From Gonatopus flavifemur (taxonomy: Eukaryota; Arthropoda; Insecta; Hymenoptera; Dryinidae), in contig JAFFJZ010000004.1 in the NCBI GenBank assembly GCA_018340375.1, positions 27,564,001 to 27,628,000 on the forward strand: a stretch of DNA of 64,000 nucleotides. Reading direction: 5' to 3'. The notes under the pieces are model-generated. The model saw only the letters and a program-made list of their open reading frames with translations. It did not search any database and was not told where the DNA came from. Below are positions 35,057-46,068 of the stretch, one piece after another. The position numbers were made by a program, and so were the translations under genes. How positions within the stretch are numbered: position 1 is the first letter of the stretch; the number at the start of each line of letters is the position of its first letter.

Positions 35057-36212
35057 CCCAGACAATACACAAGTCCCATATGAATTCGGAATATTTTCGA
35101 TTTTTTTAATTCTAATAGAATCACGTTGAGTGAATTCGTAAAGAAGTCTCATAGAATTCATTTGATTTGAAATGAGTTGTTTTGGAATTCATATAAGAAT
35201 TCTCAGAGTATTAAAACAGAATTCAAAGACATTACTCAGAGAATATCCGTTATGTCCACCTGAAAATATTCATAGCGGTATTCAAACACAATCAGAATTC
35301 AATTCAGAAAATAATTGAAATGAATTCTTATAAATAGTTCGCAAAGTACACGTTCAGAATTCATCTCTTGGAATTTTATAGGTTTTGTCTTTAAAAGTTG
35401 AGATGTATTTATTCTACTCACCCAGATGCTAATCATAATACCATAGATATTTGTTGACATCTATCAAATCTGCATATACGCATACAATGGTTACAGCAAA
35501 AGAATAGATTACAGGGTAGAAATGACTATGAATTGTTTTTTCTTTTATTGGTAATGGTATTCCTTGCAAGCGCATGATTAATGATTCCCTTTGGATTTTG
35601 AGGTTAGGTTTTATATACATTTTGAAGAATGGCCTCGATGGGATCTTCGTTATGTTATTTATGATTTCTGAAATGATTTTCTTCTGAAATGCATATTATT
35701 TTCATGATTTTAAATTAAAGGGAGTCTGGTATTTGCATGAAGCTCGTTCGGTACATAACCTCAAAATCTTGATATATCCTCAATTCGGTATGAAGTCTAG
35801 GGGTTTAACATACAAAATTTCTCTCCGATAAAAAAATATAAGGATTTTTGAATATCTTGAACATTTATCCGATACATATTCAATTATATGCTGTAGAAAA
35901 AGCTCATAAAACATTTTAATTTGACATCCGGGAAGAATTCATGACGAATTCTGAATATATTTTGATTGGAACTCAAAATGACTTTTCTAAGAATTGTATG
36001 GTGAATACAATTGGTTGTAAAGATGAATTCTTTGCGAACGCATGTGATATGTTGATTGAATACCACTACGAACAGTTTTAGGTGGACATAACTGTTAATC
36101 TTCTTGAACTTCCTATGAATCCGTTTTAAATACTTCCAATGTTCGTGAAGAACTGTTTCGAAAATCTTGGTATTCCAAACGAATTCTTATGGAATAACTT
36201 GTGTTGTCTGGG
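35057..36212. mobile_element. CCCAGACAA element with GAATTC words
   Basis: CCCAGACAATACACAAGT at the left mirrors ACTTGTGTTGTCTGGG at the right. GAATTCATA, AGAATTC and TGAATTCG words recur along both halves. The flanks are AA and GA, a near match. No convincing gene inside. Confidence 0.82.
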
Positions 36213-36982
36213 GAGCCATTGTATGGTCTCCATCAATTCTCATATACTAAAGCTCCGTTTTCCCAGAAGTTCGAAATTTCCTAGATGATAAAGATATGTT
36301 ACTTTTTAGTAATTTCACTAAAATTTCTGACCAATTGCGACAATACAGGCAAACCAACTCTTGGCACAACGGGAATTTACCTTTTCAGATTTCCTTTGAA
36401 AGATAGTATATTTGATAGTTATTCGTGACTATCGATAGGCTATCGATAATTTGAACTAGTTTAATCAACACTAACCACCATCAAGACTTGCGTTTACGAC
36501 CAAAGAAGGATTACTCTAATATTTATGGTAGACCACCAAGAACCAATGGACAATTCCTCCTGCTAACTTCAAGCTGACCAACGATGAATGTATAAATTGA
36601 ACTTCATCCTGATCAATAACAAAGAAAAAAAATGAAAATATCAATCTCCACAAGCTGATGAAAGGTCTTATTTCTTTGAGCCCCCTTCAGAGTTGTGCAG
36701 TAGGAAGTACTGGATGGCTCGAGGTTGTGGAAGAGAACAAAACGTTGTGGGTCAACGCGAGATACTTGAACATTTGCATTCCACTTGTCATAATGCTAAA
36801 ATTCACAGAAGGCTACCGCCAAATGATTGTGAACGTTCAACATGAACTGATTTTGATGCAATCAAGTCACAATAACCACGCGGCCGTGTAAGCAACACTC
36901 AGGAATTTGGAAAATGTTTCGATAACAGTAGAATAATGCTGTACCGTATATATTATACTTCCAAACAAATACAATATCAAAC
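36213..36982. other. gene-free stretch
   Basis: Nothing recognised; an open frame at 36,658-36,891 has no supporting features. Confidence 0.45.
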
Positions 36983-37012
36983 TACACTGTCAAAAATTTC
37001 TATGGGGAACTT

Positions 37013-37131
37013 CCCAGGTAGAAATGTCTCCGATTGAAAAGTGGCCCTGTCCGGACCCTATCCGGGCCCAGACCTTTCTAACCAGGGCTTGAACGGGGCC
37101 AGGAATGGGCCGATTCGCATTTCTACCCGGG
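37013..37131. mobile_element. CCCAGGTAGAAATG element, GGCCC words
   Basis: CCCAGGTAGAAATG mirrors CATTTCTACCCGGG; TT flanks both ends. The interior is GC-rich, with GGCCC and GGGCC words. Confidence 0.85.
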
Positions 37132-37141
37132 TTCGCATAAA

Positions 37142-37247
37142 CCCTAGTAGCATCAGAATGTTGTATATATACTATGCACGTTCATGGTATATCTAGACAT
37201 ACTATGAACGTTCATAGTACATATACAACGTTCGGTTGCTACTTGGG
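37142..37247. mobile_element. CCCTAGTAGCA element, TATGAACGTTCATA words
   Basis: CCCTAGTAGCATCAG mirrors CGGTTGCTACTTGGG; AA flanks both ends. The interior repeats ACTATGAACGTTCATAGT. Confidence 0.85.
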
Positions 37248-37566
37248 AATGTTCGGAAGTAATTAACACATACATGCGTTAGGATTTTTCCGTATTTTAC
37301 CGCAAATTTACTGGAAAATGATAGTGAAAATACCAAAAAGTTTGGAATTTCTAGTTAGATTTATGGAAAATTGATGCCTTATCGCATGATCGGAATTTCC
37401 GGTTGCTGCGTATAGGAAACTTCCAATTATTTTTCACAGTGTATTGAATTTCATTAGAAAAGATGCACCAATATCTCAACGTACTCAAGTCTGGCACTGC
37501 AATTTGTGAGAATATTCTCTCAGTTGAAAAATCCCCGTTTCGTAATTGTGATTTCTTAAACCGCAG

Positions 37567-37792
37567 TGCTAGCATATTCAATTCCAAATTTGATTTTCTT
37601 AATATTTACAACTTTAAACAATTCCTCAATCCCGCATACTACTCTTATGGAAACTTAAACCTAGATATTGATCGCAATCGCCGCTCTCAGCTGTACGATA
37701 TGTATGTGAATTTTCAATGCAGATATTATCACGACAAGCTGACGGTCGAGCCGATGCTTACGGAAAAACAAATTTTTGAAACAATTCTCTGA
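37567..37792 (+). CDS. candidate terminal exon, unknown protein
   Basis: After GATTTCTTAAACCGCAG the + strand is open for 75 codons: FKQFLNPAYYSYGNLNLDID, then RNRRSQLYDMYVNFQCRYYH and DKLTVEPMLTEKQIFETIL before TGA. The aromatic- and charge-rich composition looks protein-like. No family recognised and no nearby AATAAA. Confidence 0.3.
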
Positions 37793-38723
37793 TCACGAAT
37801 AATTGTTTGACACAAAAACGATCATTTCCACTGATAATCGCCTAGAATTTGAAATCAAGGAACATATTTGAAGGATTCGAGGTTTTTATCAATGGTTCAC
37901 ATTTGAGGTCCATGCAACTACGACAAAAAATCTAATCGAATTTCATCTAAAAAAAATCCAAATCCAAATTTGATCTAATTATCATCGTCAGAAAACATAC
38001 TTGATTTGAGCTTTGACTGTACTGTCTTGTTTATAAATATAAAAAATTTTGAGTCACTGTAGGGGAAAAACTGTGATCATGCGAGTATAGTTTTCGAGAC
38101 CATCTGATTCGCTCTTCCAGTGAAATATTTTTTTTTTAAATTCCATAATGTAGATTACGATTTTTCTTTGAGAAGAAAGTGATGTTTAATTTGAAAATAT
38201 CATTTCCTGGTAGGAAACGGTGATAAGATGAGAGGAAATTGTTATTCATGACTGAAACTTATTTTGAAAGGGAAATTATGCCTTTTGTAAGTATTCTGGA
38301 GTAGGAATACTCCCCTGAAAAAAGAAAATACTACATCCTCAAAAATGGTGGAAATTTTACCCGTAGATTCTCATCTACTCTAAATCCTTCACTGAATTTG
38401 AAATAAAAGCAATATGTATTCGTTCTTTGAGAGTGAGATTTCAGCTTTTCAGCAGGGAAATTTTTAATTCTTCACAAGCTTTGGGTCTTTTTATTCTCCC
38501 ACACCCTTTTTTTGAGTCGAATGAACACATCGGTGAGATTTGCATCCTAAGAAACGCGAACCAAAATAACAGTCAAACTGAAATCCAAAAAATTGCAATC
38601 CAATTTGTCCCTTGTACATCGAGCGTTTCTTACACAGTCGATTACCTCCTACATATCATCAATGTTTTATTTTCAAATAATTATGAATAAATCTGATCCT
38701 GTTGGAGAGTTGATGAGCACTGG
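37793..38723. other. gene-free stretch
   Basis: Nothing recognised. Confidence 0.5.
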
Positions 38724-38758
38724 TATATAATATATATATATATATATATATATTATAT
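38724..38758. repeat. (AT)n microsatellite
   Basis: Imperfect AT run of about 35 bases. Confidence 0.9.
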
Positions 38759-39361
38759 CGAATATTCATACATGATTTCGCTTGAATAAACACGAAACTT
38801 CATCAGGAATGATAAAGAGAAGTCGTTCGTAGATATACATGCTCGTGCATAAATGCATGTGTTGACAGTTTGCGTACCACAGCTATAACATTTTACTCAT
38901 TCCACTGGCACGTTTGATATACCAGACGTTATAGTTAGCCCTTGAATATGCACTCAAGTGGCGCTCTTTAATGTTACACTGATGTTACCATGTCTTGGTG
39001 TCTTTTCACGTAAACACTTACACAAATTCATTACCAACACCTTCTCAGTTTTGTTTAACTGTGTATTTACCGTTGTGTCAACTTTTATTCCATGTGTCAC
39101 AAGACACACTTTCGACACCTGGCGAAATGAGTTTTCTCCGAGTTGCAAGCTCGTATGTATTCATGTTCTACTACTTCTTCTCTCCTCATTTGCCACGTAC
39201 GTTTTCTCCACCCAGGTTTTTCAGTACTTCCACTACATCACTGAATACTCTGTGATGGCTTAGTGAATTGTATAATGTACGAGGATAGAAATTTTTCTAT
39301 AGTAGAACATTCTAATTTCAAGGGGAATAAATATTTCTGGTGACACACTGTCGTTCGATGA
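38759..39361. other. gene-free stretch
   Basis: Overlapping low-quality frames at 38,950-39,260 only. Confidence 0.45.
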
Positions 39362-39604
39362 ATTTCACGGTACAAAGATGAAAACAATGACAAAGGAAAA
39401 AAAGACTTCCGAGGAATTACTTTCATAAAAGTTCTCCCAAATGTGAAACTTGAATCTTCCAATGCTATCTATAATACTTTAGTAGGAAACATTCTAGTTC
39501 CTCCTCCGGTGCGAAGAAGAGGCGAAGAAGACATTCTAAATAGTACTAAGGCCGCCTCTCTTGTCGAAGACATGCTTAGAATGATTCCTATTAAGGTACA
39601 TTGA
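39362..39604 (+). CDS. candidate coding segment, unknown protein
   Basis: 80 open codons without an early ATG: RYKDENNDKGKKDFRGITFI, KVLPNVKLESSNAIYNTLVG and NILVPPPVRRRGEEDILNST, ending MLRMIPIK before GTACAT (possible donor at 39,595/39,596) or TGA at 39,602. The 3' half is clearly less AT-rich than the surroundings. A convincing acceptor was not found. The opposite strand is also open. Exon or gene relic; the family is unknown. Confidence 0.3.
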   Translation: MSRYKDENNDKGKKDFRGITFIKVLPNVKLESSNAIYNTLVGNILVPPPVRRRGEEDILNSTKAASLVEDMLRMIPIKVH

Positions 39605-40239
39605 CACGGTACCCACATGTCCTGGAATTCCAACGGAATCAACCAATCAGAGATAACTGTTGAGTAGCATGACCAATTGAAGAAAAAGAAATTCCAGGAC
39701 GTGGGAATCCTGATTGATTGTAGATGAGCAGGATGATTACGAAAGTTTACGAAAGTGTTATAATCCATTGTAGAATTAACCAGTATAAAATTTGAAAGCT
39801 TCATCCTGGATAGCAACATGTGCCAGTTGTATGGGAAGAGACTCGCTGAAAATCTGTTAACAGACCGGCAATCCGTGCATAACAGTAAGATAGACCGAGG
39901 CGAATCGGATCATTTTTTCTTTCAATGAATATAAATGATCAGAAGGAGAGGTTTCCAGTGGGTCTATGGATAAATTCTAATTGTATACATCTTTGACTTG
40001 AGATCTATGCAAGAGAAAAAATATTCAAATACACAGTGCTTTGTTTTACAACGAAATAAACATAAAATGGGAAATATCCGATTCGCCCCAAAATCAGGGG
40101 TGAAGACGATTTTTAATAAAAATGGAACGTATACTGATGAGGAAAGAATTCACCCTTTGAAACTCTTTTTTGAACCCTAAATACGTTTGATAAATGAAAG
40201 AATTTTATTCCACGCACTCGCGACAAAGTAACAGGTCCC
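39605..40239. other. gene-free stretch
   Basis: Nothing recognised. Confidence 0.5.
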
Positions 40240-40640
40240 CACGTGGAAATTGACGAACGGCCCAGTACTGGTTCAATACCGCTGCCATAGCTGCCAGTGC
40301 TGTCGAATTTGTAATGCCATTACTGGCCCAGGTCGTTTGACAGTACTGAACCAATACTGGGATGATGACAATGTCTTACATAAGGCCCATTATTGGCGTT
40401 CAATTTTGCCGGTACTGGCATTCAAACTTAGACAGTACTGTCATTTAAACTTAGCTTAAATTAGAAACTGATATTTCAATTGTACCGAAATCGGAATTTC
40501 AATCTTGCCTTTACCGGCATTCCAATCCAACCAACATTGGGATTTGGACCTTCAATGCATTCCACGGGGATTCTCCATGGCGTACTATTGGCACTTTGAA
40601 TGGCAAGGTTATTGATCCCATGTAGACTCTACGCAGCCAA
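40240..40640. repeat. CCAGTACTGG-rich element fragment
   Basis: Starts CCCCACGTGGAAATTGACG, comparable to CCCAACCAGAAATTTACA at 54,431, and carries CCAGTACTGG, ACAGTACTG and TTGGGAT words in both orientations. The right boundary is uncertain. Confidence 0.6.
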
Positions 40641-40737
40641 ACTGCATGTGCTGTGAAATTTTGCGTCAACTTTTTCCATAAATTATTTGATAAATTTCAA
40701 TTTAAAATAGATAATAATCAGACTATTCTCTTAGTGT

Positions 40738-41170
40738 AGCCATGTTGCCGCGGAGGTAAGTTGACACCCAATCCACAATCGCTTTCGTAGTGAAACACTG
40801 TTGAAACATCGATGCTGACACAGTATCGTCTCTTCGTAAAATTTCAAAAGATCACCAACTCTGGGGCAGTGATGGCGCAGTATTTGCTCACCAAAGTAGG
40901 GGTGGGGGCCGAATCAACGAAAGGACGAATCAACGAAACCATTGGTTGAAAAGGAAGAGATGTATGATGTATGATGTCTTATTCTTTCCAACTAACGGTT
41001 TCGTTGATTTGGTTTTTCGTTGATTTGGCCCCCATCCCAAAGTAGCCATGTTTCAGCAGAAATGGGTTGACCCCCGACTCACTAACAATTCTGTCGTTAA
41101 ACAAGGTGGTGTCGATGCTGGCGCAGTACCGTCTCTGTGTAACGCTTCAAAATATTACCAACTCTGGCTC
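40738..41170. repeat. two tandem units of about 157 bp, the first split by an insertion
   Basis: TCGATGCTG(A/G)CRCAGTA recurs at 40,809 and 41,112. After removing the 140-bp insert and its duplication the spacing is about 157 bp, and the sequence before and after also matches between units. Confidence 0.75.
40899..41038. mobile_element. GGGGTGGGGGCC small element
   Basis: The ends GGGGTGGGGGCCGAATCAAC and GTTGATTTGGCCCCCATCCC are mirrored, with AAAGTA repeated on both sides (40,893-40,898; 41,039-41,044). It carries repeated AATCAACGAA words. Confidence 0.9.
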
Positions 41171-41379
41171 AGTACTGACACGGTTTCGTTTTTCCACAAC
41201 CTAGGTGTTCTCCAATCAGTGTTGATTCGGTACTGATCCAAGACTGTCTGCCCAAGGAAACCAATACCGTTTGAGAACCGTCGAACAATTGGTCTCAGTT
41301 GAAAAAGAGTAATGCCACTGTACGGGTGCAGTTGTTTTGGCCGAAGTATGACAACTACGAACTTGCCAGTACTGGGCCA

Positions 41380-41545
41380 TTCGCCAAGTCCGGCAATTTC
41401 CACATGGGTCTGTGTGACTTTTCTTGCCGACACATTTTTTACAAGACCATTCTTTACATCCACCGCACTGAATCCGATCTTCGTTGGATGGATGTACGAA
41501 TTTCTCAGAGCAAAAGATACCAGTACCAGTCTGCTGATGCACAAT
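41380..41545 (-). pseudogene. zinc-finger (PHD-like) fragment of a transposon-type ORF
   Basis: The minus strand reads a Cys cluster: CSEKF, RIQCGGCKEWSCKKCVGKKS, then HTDPCGNC. The spacing resembles the small PHD-like finger at the C-terminus of several animal transposase-type ORFs, with the usual His after EWS changed to Cys. The reading then passes into CCAGTACTGG-type repeat sequence (AQYWQVRS). Upstream it is cut by the element starting at 41,603. A short truncated relic; assignment is tentative. Confidence 0.4.
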
Positions 41546-41602
41546 TGTTGCCCCTAAGCCTTATATAACTCAAAAAAAAGCTCATGATCCAAATCGTGTT
41601 CC

Positions 41603-42513
41603 AGGGTGTCTAACAAAATATGATTTTGGAATTCCCGACCAATTCCCGACTTTTTCCAGGATTTTTAGGAAATTCCCGGATCGAAAATAAAATGCATAAA
41701 TTTCAATCAACATTTTCGATGGCATAATACAATCTAATAAAAAAAATGAATTCGAAGATGAATATTCAAATATTGATCATTCTGAATGGACATGTTTTCA
41801 ATCAATAATCGAAATTATTCATATCCAACTCGGCTCCATTTAATTATAATTCGTTTTGAAAATAAAATCAAGTATATTTGGTACATCTTAAAGGAGTCAG
41901 AAACAGACTATTTCACGAACATTTGGGAACCCTTTTAAAAATTCTTGAAACATTCGCAAGACCTCTGAGACACATTTTAAATCACTCTCAAATCTCCCCC
42001 AGGTACAAATATTAATCCTATTACAAATGGTGGAATTTCTGATCAAATATCATTGAATTCCATTGAAACCTATTCATTTTCCCATTCGTCAATGAGATTT
42101 CATAGATTATTTGTAACAGGACCGTTAAATGGGACTTCTTGAGTTGTGAAAGGTTTCTGAAATTCTATAAGAATTCAAAAAGAATTTTTTTCCGAAAATT
42201 CTTCAGTGAATCATTCATTGCTGTCTAGACGTGGCCGAAGAAATTATTCTGGATATATCTGAGAATCTTTGCATAACTCTCAAAATTATAACAGAACATA
42301 TCAATGTTTATTATAATCAATATTCAAAATAATTAAGATTTAAAATGATCAATATTCAATATAATCAATCATTCCTGGATGGGGAAAACTTTTCTAAGTT
42401 TAAAAATTCTGCACACACAGAAATAAAAATATAATTGAAAATTTCCCGGAATTTTTTTCATTTCCTGACTAATTCCCGACTTTCCTGGAATTCCCAACTG
42501 CTAGATACCCTGA
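41603..42513. mobile_element. CAGGGTGTCTA element with AATTCCCG words
   Basis: AGGGTGTCTA at the left mirrors TAGATACCCT at the right. AATTCCCGAC and GGAATTCC words lie near both ends. GTGTTCC is present on both sides (41,596-41,602; 42,514-42,520). Confidence 0.8.
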
Positions 42514-42520
42514 GTGTTCC

Positions 42521-43144
42521 GAATCACCCCATATTTTATTTGGAACAACACATTCATCTGCTCATGAAGGACGCGATAATATTGTCTGAACAATTTACTT
42601 ATCCAATTCAGTACAACAAGAACTATACATACCTATGAATCGGATTGGCACGATTTTCAGCATATCTTGTCAATGAAAACTTCAAGAATTGCGATAGAGT
42701 TTTCACATCAGCGATGAAATTCTTCTCTATGCGCCCGATGCTACAACTTATATCATTGCCCTGAACTAAACAATGTACGTTATGGTCATGTTATCCTATT
42801 TTTCCAGTAGTTGGTAAGATTATGTAACCACTTACACGTTAAAAGAATATAATTGACAATCAAAATGATCGGCAACAGCGAATGTGCTCATGTTGATCCG
42901 ATTCGCCCTGTAATCCAATTCGCCTCAATCTACCCTATTGAGCATAGTCTCGCGATCGTACTGACAGTATGATCTACTTTGAAATAATTCAAATTACATG
43001 AATAATTTATTATAGTGAACACCTCATATTCATTCTACATTGTTTTCGCCGTTTATATTTCTGAGTATCAAGGGGATATAAAAGTATGATGAATAGTAGT
43101 TCATTGTAATTTTTCCAAACCTATTTGATTCCACTATTGTGCAG
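42521..43144. other. gene-free stretch
   Basis: Nothing recognised. Confidence 0.5.
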
Positions 43145-43319
43145 AGGAAGATGGACGTGGTACAAAACACGTCAACCTCTGAGCGGGCAAAGAGATATGT
43201 TAGTAACCCGTCACGATGGCAGGGATGACGATAGAGATGACGAACGAGGGACATTTTATCGGCCGGAAATTGATGAAATCTATGGCAAACCTTCAGAGAA
43301 GCGACTTATGGGAAACTAG
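43145..43319 (+). CDS. candidate terminal exon, unknown protein
   Basis: A strong acceptor (TTGATTCCACTATTGTGCAG) ends at 43,144. The + strand then stays open for 58 codons: GRWTWYKTRQPLSGQRDMLV, TRHDGRDDDRDDERGTFYRP and EIDEIYGKPSEKRLMGN before TAG at 43,317. The segment is about half GC, unlike its surroundings, and an AATAAA at 43,441 is correctly placed for polyadenylation. The very acidic/basic run (GRDDDRDDERG) suggests a cytoplasmic tail. I do not recognise the family. The opposite strand is also open, so strand choice rests on the splice and poly(A) signals. Confidence 0.42.
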
Positions 43320-43440
43320 CTTTTTCTTCAAAGTTGTTCTGTAGAAATGTGTTAGAATGGATTATGATAGAATATTCGGAAAGGAAAATGTATTTTTAAC
43401 ACTGCACCAATAACCAAGGAAAAAACACGTTTAAATAACG

Positions 43441-43446
43441 AATAAA
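43441..43446 (+). promoter_or_regulatory. AATAAA polyadenylation-like signal
   Basis: Lies 122 bases after the stop of the candidate terminal exon. Such hexamers are frequent in AT-rich DNA. Confidence 0.3.
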
Positions 43447-43564
43447 AATCATTTTATACATATTTCCCGCATTTCTCCAACGTTGAAACATGACAGTGAG
43501 GTGAGAAGTGGTGAAGGTGTGTCCCCCTCCACCTATTGAAATATTGTTCTATGATTTATTCGAA

Positions 43565-45155
43565 CCCTGGTAGACATTTTCTCCAGTTAATCATAAAGCA
43601 CTTACGAGTTTGCTCGTTCAACTTGTGAGGAACTAGTGAGGAATATTTACGAGTAGCTAGTGAGGAATATAATGCTCCAACTCATCAGATACTAGTTGGA
43701 AAAACTGACTAGTTGCTCACTACTATTTCACAAGGCACTTGTTATTACATGAATATCAATAAAATTTCTACAAGTCAATAGAAAATCAAAAGGATTTTTC
43801 ACTAACTTCTTTTCTTGCCGATTTCCAAAGAGGACGTTGTGAATACTTGGAAATTTCATCCATTCCTGAATTCAATATCCACAAGATCTCATTTGGAAAT
43901 CCACAATAGAAGGAGGTTTCGCGAAAATATCTTCCAAATTCTTTCCTCTGATGCAAAAAGCCTGTGTTCTAGTTTAGATAGCACATTGTTTTAATACATG
44001 TATATTCCATATAACATGTTCAATGATTTTTAAAAACAAATTATTTTGAAAGAAACAGATGCCCCTCAATTTTTTGGTCATAATTATTCAAGACATTCGA
44101 CAACTATCCAGCTACTAAACTCCGTTCTAAACTGTTTTTGGTAAATCAGGGAGAATATTGTCTTCTCTGAGAATATTCAGCAAACCATCTAAATGTTCGT
44201 GAGAAACCTGGTTATCAATCGCCCATTCTAGAATTTTTTCTGCTGTATTCGTAATGGTTAAAAAATCTGGAACTTCAGTTGCACTGTTGCTTTCCTCTTC
44301 ATCATCAGGACTATAGTGATCATCTTTAACCTCATTCACTCCTGCATCGCTTGACGCATCGTTCATCTCGTCAATTGTTGGGAATTTTAAAGCAGGTGAC
44401 GTGACTGAATCATGTGAAGATGCAGATAAATAATTATCTGCAAATGTAGCATACTGAGATGAAGATTCGGACGTTCGAACAGGAATATTTGAATTCGTAA
44501 TTTGGGTATTTTCATCGAAGTCTGAGATTTCATGTACATTTTTTATCCAATCTGGGAAATAATGATCAAAAAGTATGCATGAATATACCAACATGTCTAT
44601 CAACTTATCGAGAAATCAAAGTATTGATGAAGAATATATGTATAGAAAAAAACATTTTTCTTGTATTTTGAAAATGGATATACTTGTTCACCTTCTCAAT
44701 TGCTTTCTTTTTCGATAATTTGATACCCGATTTGAGTTGAGATTCATTTCTCTTCCATAATTGATGTCGATTTTCACTTTTGCTCATTGATTAAGTTGAA
44801 TAAAAACAAAGACACGAGTATCGCATACCGTTCACAAATACTAATTGAAATATCGGCTGCGGAAATTATAGAAAGTATTTTTAGTAGTCATCACCAGTGA
44901 TCGCTGTTAGAAAATCTAGACATAGAGGTTAGGCATCTTTTTCTCGTCTTTGAAAATATCTGTTCCATTTTTTTGGGTTTTGAGGTTAGCTATTTCTAAC
45001 TAGTATGGATTGGGGAAAATTTGTGAAAATTCTGACCAGTTTTATCCATCTGTAATTCATCGGGCCCACCTCACCAAATATTCACTAATAACTTGCCAAT
45101 TTCTTGCTAACCCCTCATGGGGGATCGGGAAAGACTCGTGATATTTCTACCAGGG
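43565..45155. mobile_element. CCCTGGTAGAMAT element carrying an ORF
   Basis: CCCTGGTAGACATTTTCTCC at the left mirrors the complement CCCTGGTAGAAATATCACG at the right, and AA flanks both ends. Subterminal words ACTAGTGAGGAAT and ACGAGT recur in both orientations near the left end. It contains the broken ORF described next, so it may be a degenerate relative of a protein-coding element. Confidence 0.8.
44110..44787 (-). pseudogene. N-terminal part of a transposon-type protein
   Basis: The minus strand starts MSKSENRHQLWKRNESQ (44,787), a basic N-terminus. Another open block (44,127-44,603) is acidic and Ser/Thr-rich. It ends with ILEWAIDNQVSHEHLDGLLN and ILREDNILPDLPKT. The helix-like LxxWxIxxxVxHxxLxxLLxIL...LPKT pattern resembles, from memory, the N-terminal region of a large group of uncharacterised animal transposon proteins. 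A one-base insertion after LPKTV shifts the frame and the remainder is missing; the two blocks may have been joined by an intron at about 44,605-44,670. Its location inside the CCC element suggests it belongs to that element. Confidence 0.45.
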
Positions 45156-45526
45156 AATATATTCCTGCCGAAATCCCTTCTTTGAAAATTTACCAACAAC
45201 ATTATTGCCCTCGCAGTATCTACAATTTTTCCTGTACTCTCTTAAGTGGGAAGAATGGGGACCGAAAATTCACCCAATCATATGGAACTCAATGTATTAC
45301 GGAGAATTTGCTTTCCCCATTTGCAAAATACGAGTACTTTATTCTCATTAAAATATTTATAGCTGAGGAGATCCTTTATATACTATATAAATAATCCTTT
45401 CATATACTTATTGTTTCTGCTTTGGTTCCATTTTATTGTAAACACAAATACATATCATGGGGAAGAAGCGTCAAAATATTAATATATAATGGTGTAGTGG
45501 CATAATATGGAATATTTGGTTCAAAC

Positions 45527-45690
45527 CCTGGTAGAATCAGATTTCAAATTTTGACATATTCTGACATAATATGACATATTGATTCAAAAACCAGCCAAAT
45601 TTTGTCAGAATCTGACATAGTATGACAATAATATGCTGTTTGTCATAATTTGACCGATTTTCGAAACAATATGTCAGAATTTGACATCCA
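45527..45690. repeat. CCCTGGTAGAATC element fragment with TGACATAATATGACA words
   Basis: Starts CCCTGGTAGAATCAG after AA and contains repeated TTGACATATTCTGACATA words in both orientations. No clean right end. Confidence 0.6.
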
Positions 45691-46066
45691 CTTCCACCAC
45701 GGAAATCTGCTAAGTAACGGATCGTCATCCCTTTCTTCTCTTTCTTCATTCAAATTTCTTTCTCCTATGTTATTTTTGTTATCGAAAGATTCTGAATCAC
45801 AAGTGTTTGAGTCGAATATCTGTAATTCCAATAATATTGACGTCGCCAAAATCTTTGAAATTAGAATTGCATAACACAAGAATAAAATCATAATCATTAG
45901 GAATTTCATATTTTCATATTTCTATAACTCCAGTTATGTTGAGGATCTGATCAGAGCTCAATATCCGTCAAGTTTACTATTCAAAGACAATCAGAACTCA
46001 TAGAGACTTACAACAGATGATATTTCCAATCATTACAATTATGTCCAATTCAATTTTGATTCCATA
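45691..46066. other. gene-free stretch
   Basis: Overlapping short frames on both strands only. Confidence 0.45.
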
Positions 46067-46068
46067 TA

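Larger units (their letters stand above)
36985..37441. mobile_element. CACTG element hosting two nested CCC elements
   Basis: The ends CACTGTCAAAAATTTC and ATAATTATTTTTCACAGTG-type mirror are flanked by TA. GGAAACTTCC/GGAACTTCC words lie near both ends. Two complete smaller elements (37,013-37,131 and 37,142-37,247) sit inside. Confidence 0.8.

Noticed and set aside
38958..39263. 101- and 86-codon + strand frames
   Set aside because: Low-complexity, Phe/Ser/Leu-rich translations overlapping in different registers; no motif, splice site or base-composition support.
41155..41542. 129-codon minus-strand frame in the other register over the zinc-finger fragment
   Set aside because: It is a shadow of the Cys-rich register, which carries the recognisable finger pattern.
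45480..45545. tRNA-like A/B boxes (GGTTCAAACCC) suggesting a SINE head
   Set aside because: The B-box match arises from AA plus the CCCTGGTAGAATC element terminus; no tRNA fold and no second copy were seen.
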